This document shows, one piece after another, positions 6,223-7,040 of a DNA stretch of 7,040 nt. Position 1 is the first letter of the stretch. Each line of letters begins with the position of its first letter. Source of the stretch: Bacteroidota bacterium (GTDB lineage Bacteria > Bacteroidota > Bacteroidia > Flavobacteriales > Flavobacteriaceae). The translations under genes and the position numbers were made by a program. Location: assembly GCA_947483095.1 (NCBI GenBank), contig CANKLD010000072.1, positions 1 to 7,040 on the forward strand, read 5' to 3'. The notes beneath the pieces were generated by a model. It was not told the DNA's origin. It ran no database searches and saw only the letters and a program-made list of their open reading frames with translations.

Positions 6223-6888
6223 CTAATTTTTTGTAAACCAATAATACATAAAATAGTAGGGAGCTATTTCAAGTGCGCAAAGATACAAAATAAAATAAAA
6301 TAAGTTGCCTATCAATATATTTTGATGATTTTTTATAGATAATAAGTAAGTAAAAACATTGATTATCAATAGTATAGAAAGAATAATTATCAATAAATTA
6401 TGTGAAATGGAGTCGTTATAATACAAAAAACAATTAATTGGTAACAGAAAAAGCCCAATAAATGTTCGGTAACTAACTTTTTGAAGGTTAAATTGATCTA
6501 CAAATTCCTCAATATCAAAAGCAGTACCTATAACCTTCTCAATTAAATACTTAGATAAAATGAAAACGGTTAAAAAGGTAAATATTTGAATAAAAGAAAT
6601 GCCATCGGTTTTACTAATATATCCAAAACTGTTTAAAAGTAAATGGATAAAAAACGAAAAAGAGAGGATCTGAACAATAAATAAAAATATAGTAAACCAA
6701 CTCATCATGAGTGCAGAATCCTTATAAACTTTTAAGTATTTATCAGATACAATTAGTTTAATAAACTCACTAAATCTGTTTTCAAAAAGTGATTTTGACA
6801 AAGCAATTAACACTAATGAAAATAAAAACAAAGCGGTTGCCCAATCTTTATTTTCAACTATTCGAGGATGTAGTAATTGTTCCATCAT
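6223..6888 (-). CDS. DUF4271 domain-containing membrane protein
   Basis: This 221-residue, Phe/Leu/Ile-rich protein has about six hydrophobic segments, at roughly 16-34, 61-85, 98-118, 139-157, 163-184 and 191-212. The N-terminal part (LHPRIVENKDWATALFLFSL, 6-25) and the C-terminal CALEIAPYYFMYYW (204-217) are the stretches I associate with DUF4271, a Bacteroidetes family of unknown function. A soluble stretch with IEEFVDQFNLQK (126-137) lies between the third and fourth segments. The stop codon is 12 bases before the HemD-like gene, so the two form an operon. Two consecutive ATG codons (6886-6888 and 6883-6885) could serve as start; the first is used here. A TAnnTTTG box lies only 7 bases upstream, so the transcript may be nearly leaderless. 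Family call from memory of its motifs and context. Confidence 0.82.
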   Translation of the reverse strand: MMEQLLHPRIVENKDWATALFLFSLVLIALSKSLFENRFSEFIKLIVSDKYLKVYKDSALMMSWFTIFLFIVQILSFSFFIHLLLNSFGYISKTDGISFIQIFTFLTVFILSKYLIEKVIGTAFDIEEFVDQFNLQKVSYRTFIGLFLLPINCFLYYNDSISHNLLIIILSILLIINVFTYLLSIKNHQNILIGNLFYFILYLCALEIAPYYFMYYWFTKN

Positions 6889-6895
6889 AACGGTG

Positions 6896-6903
6896 CAAAA
6901 TTA
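6896..6903 (-). promoter_or_regulatory. Putative -7 promoter box for the DUF4271/HemD-like operon
   Basis: The minus strand reads TAATTTTG, matching TAnnTTTG, and ends 7 bases before the first ATG. Transcription would begin at or just before the start codon. The only nearby TTG is 10 bases upstream, too close for the usual spacing. Confidence 0.45.
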
Positions 6904-6965
6904 CTAAATTTTTCAACTGTTTCATTTATTATAGTATTATTATGATTCTTAAAACATAAAAAGTT

Positions 6966-6973
6966 TATTTTTG
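6966..6973 (+). promoter_or_regulatory. Putative -7 promoter box for the glycosyltransferase gene
   Basis: TATTTTTG matches TAnnTTTG and ends 22 bases before the ATG at 6996. It faces away from the DUF4271 box 62 bases to the left, so this gap looks like a divergent promoter region. No well-spaced TTG is seen. Confidence 0.5.
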
Positions 6974-6995
6974 CAAAGAAATTGACTGATTAATT

Positions 6996-7040
6996 ATGAG
7001 CAATAGTATTGTTATAATCCCTACATATAACGAGATTGAA
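6996..7040 (+). CDS. Family 2 glycosyltransferase, probably polyprenol-phosphate mannose synthase (5' fragment)
   Basis: Only 15 codons are present, reading MSNSIVIIPTYNEIE before the right edge. The hydrophobic strand followed by IPTYNE is the classic start of the GT-A nucleotide-sugar-binding fold in family 2 glycosyltransferases, and the form VIIPTYNEIEN is typical of dolichol/polyprenol-phosphate mannose synthases (Dpm1-like), which transfer a sugar from a nucleotide donor to a lipid phosphate at the membrane. The short N-terminus and an upstream -7 box support the start. I recall a gene of this kind next to DUF4271 in flavobacterial genomes. Membership of family 2 is likely; the specific substrate is an inference from very little sequence. 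Confidence 0.75.
   Translation, partial: MSNSIVIIPTYNEIE

Noticed and set aside
1..7040. CRISPR arrays, tRNA or rRNA genes, insertion sequences, toxin-antitoxin or defence genes
   Set aside because: I looked for regularly spaced repeats, cloverleaf or rRNA-like sequence, transposase motifs and paired small genes on both strands and saw none. The region reads as conserved chromosomal genes.

Overview
The window looks like ordinary core chromosome of a low-GC Flavobacteriaceae bacterium, most likely Flavobacterium or a close relative. This rests on the very AT-rich intergenic DNA, start codons without clear Shine-Dalgarno sequences, repeated TAnnTTTG (-7 type) promoter boxes typical of Bacteroidetes, and protein families common in this group (DUF3108, DUF4271, ATP-dependent PEP carboxykinase). 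The assignment comes from reading the sequence; no database search was possible.

Layout from left to right. (1) Positions 1-1979, minus strand: a saccharopine dehydrogenase-family gene followed by an Lrp/AsnC regulator that runs off the left edge. They are separated by a roughly 200-base gap containing an element of repeated CAAAG words. (2) Positions 2031-3174, minus strand: a two-gene operon, a secreted DUF3108 protein then a small membrane protein with a charged tail, closed by a clear intrinsic terminator. (3) Positions 3298-5387, plus strand: a DUF423 membrane protein and then pckA, which ends at a bidirectional terminator. (4) Positions 5452-6888, minus strand: a DUF4271 membrane protein and a uroporphyrinogen-III synthase-family (HemD-like) protein, 12 bases apart. 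(5) From 6996, plus strand: the first 15 codons of a family 2 glycosyltransferase, probably a polyprenol-phosphate mannose synthase.

Functionally the genes are mixed: amino acid metabolism with a probable local regulator, gluconeogenesis, a tetrapyrrole-type enzyme fold of uncertain role, envelope proteins of unknown function, and lipid-linked sugar synthesis. Promoter boxes can be placed upstream of every transcription unit; only the DUF3108 promoter also has a well-spaced upstream TTG.

I found no mobile element, CRISPR array, tRNA, rRNA, toxin-antitoxin pair or defence locus, and no convincing undescribed system. The points most worth a second look are the CAAAG element at 508-611, the HemD-like/DUF4271 pair lying apart from other haem genes, the small palindromes around the lrp and saccharopine dehydrogenase promoters, and the almost leaderless start of the DUF4271 gene.
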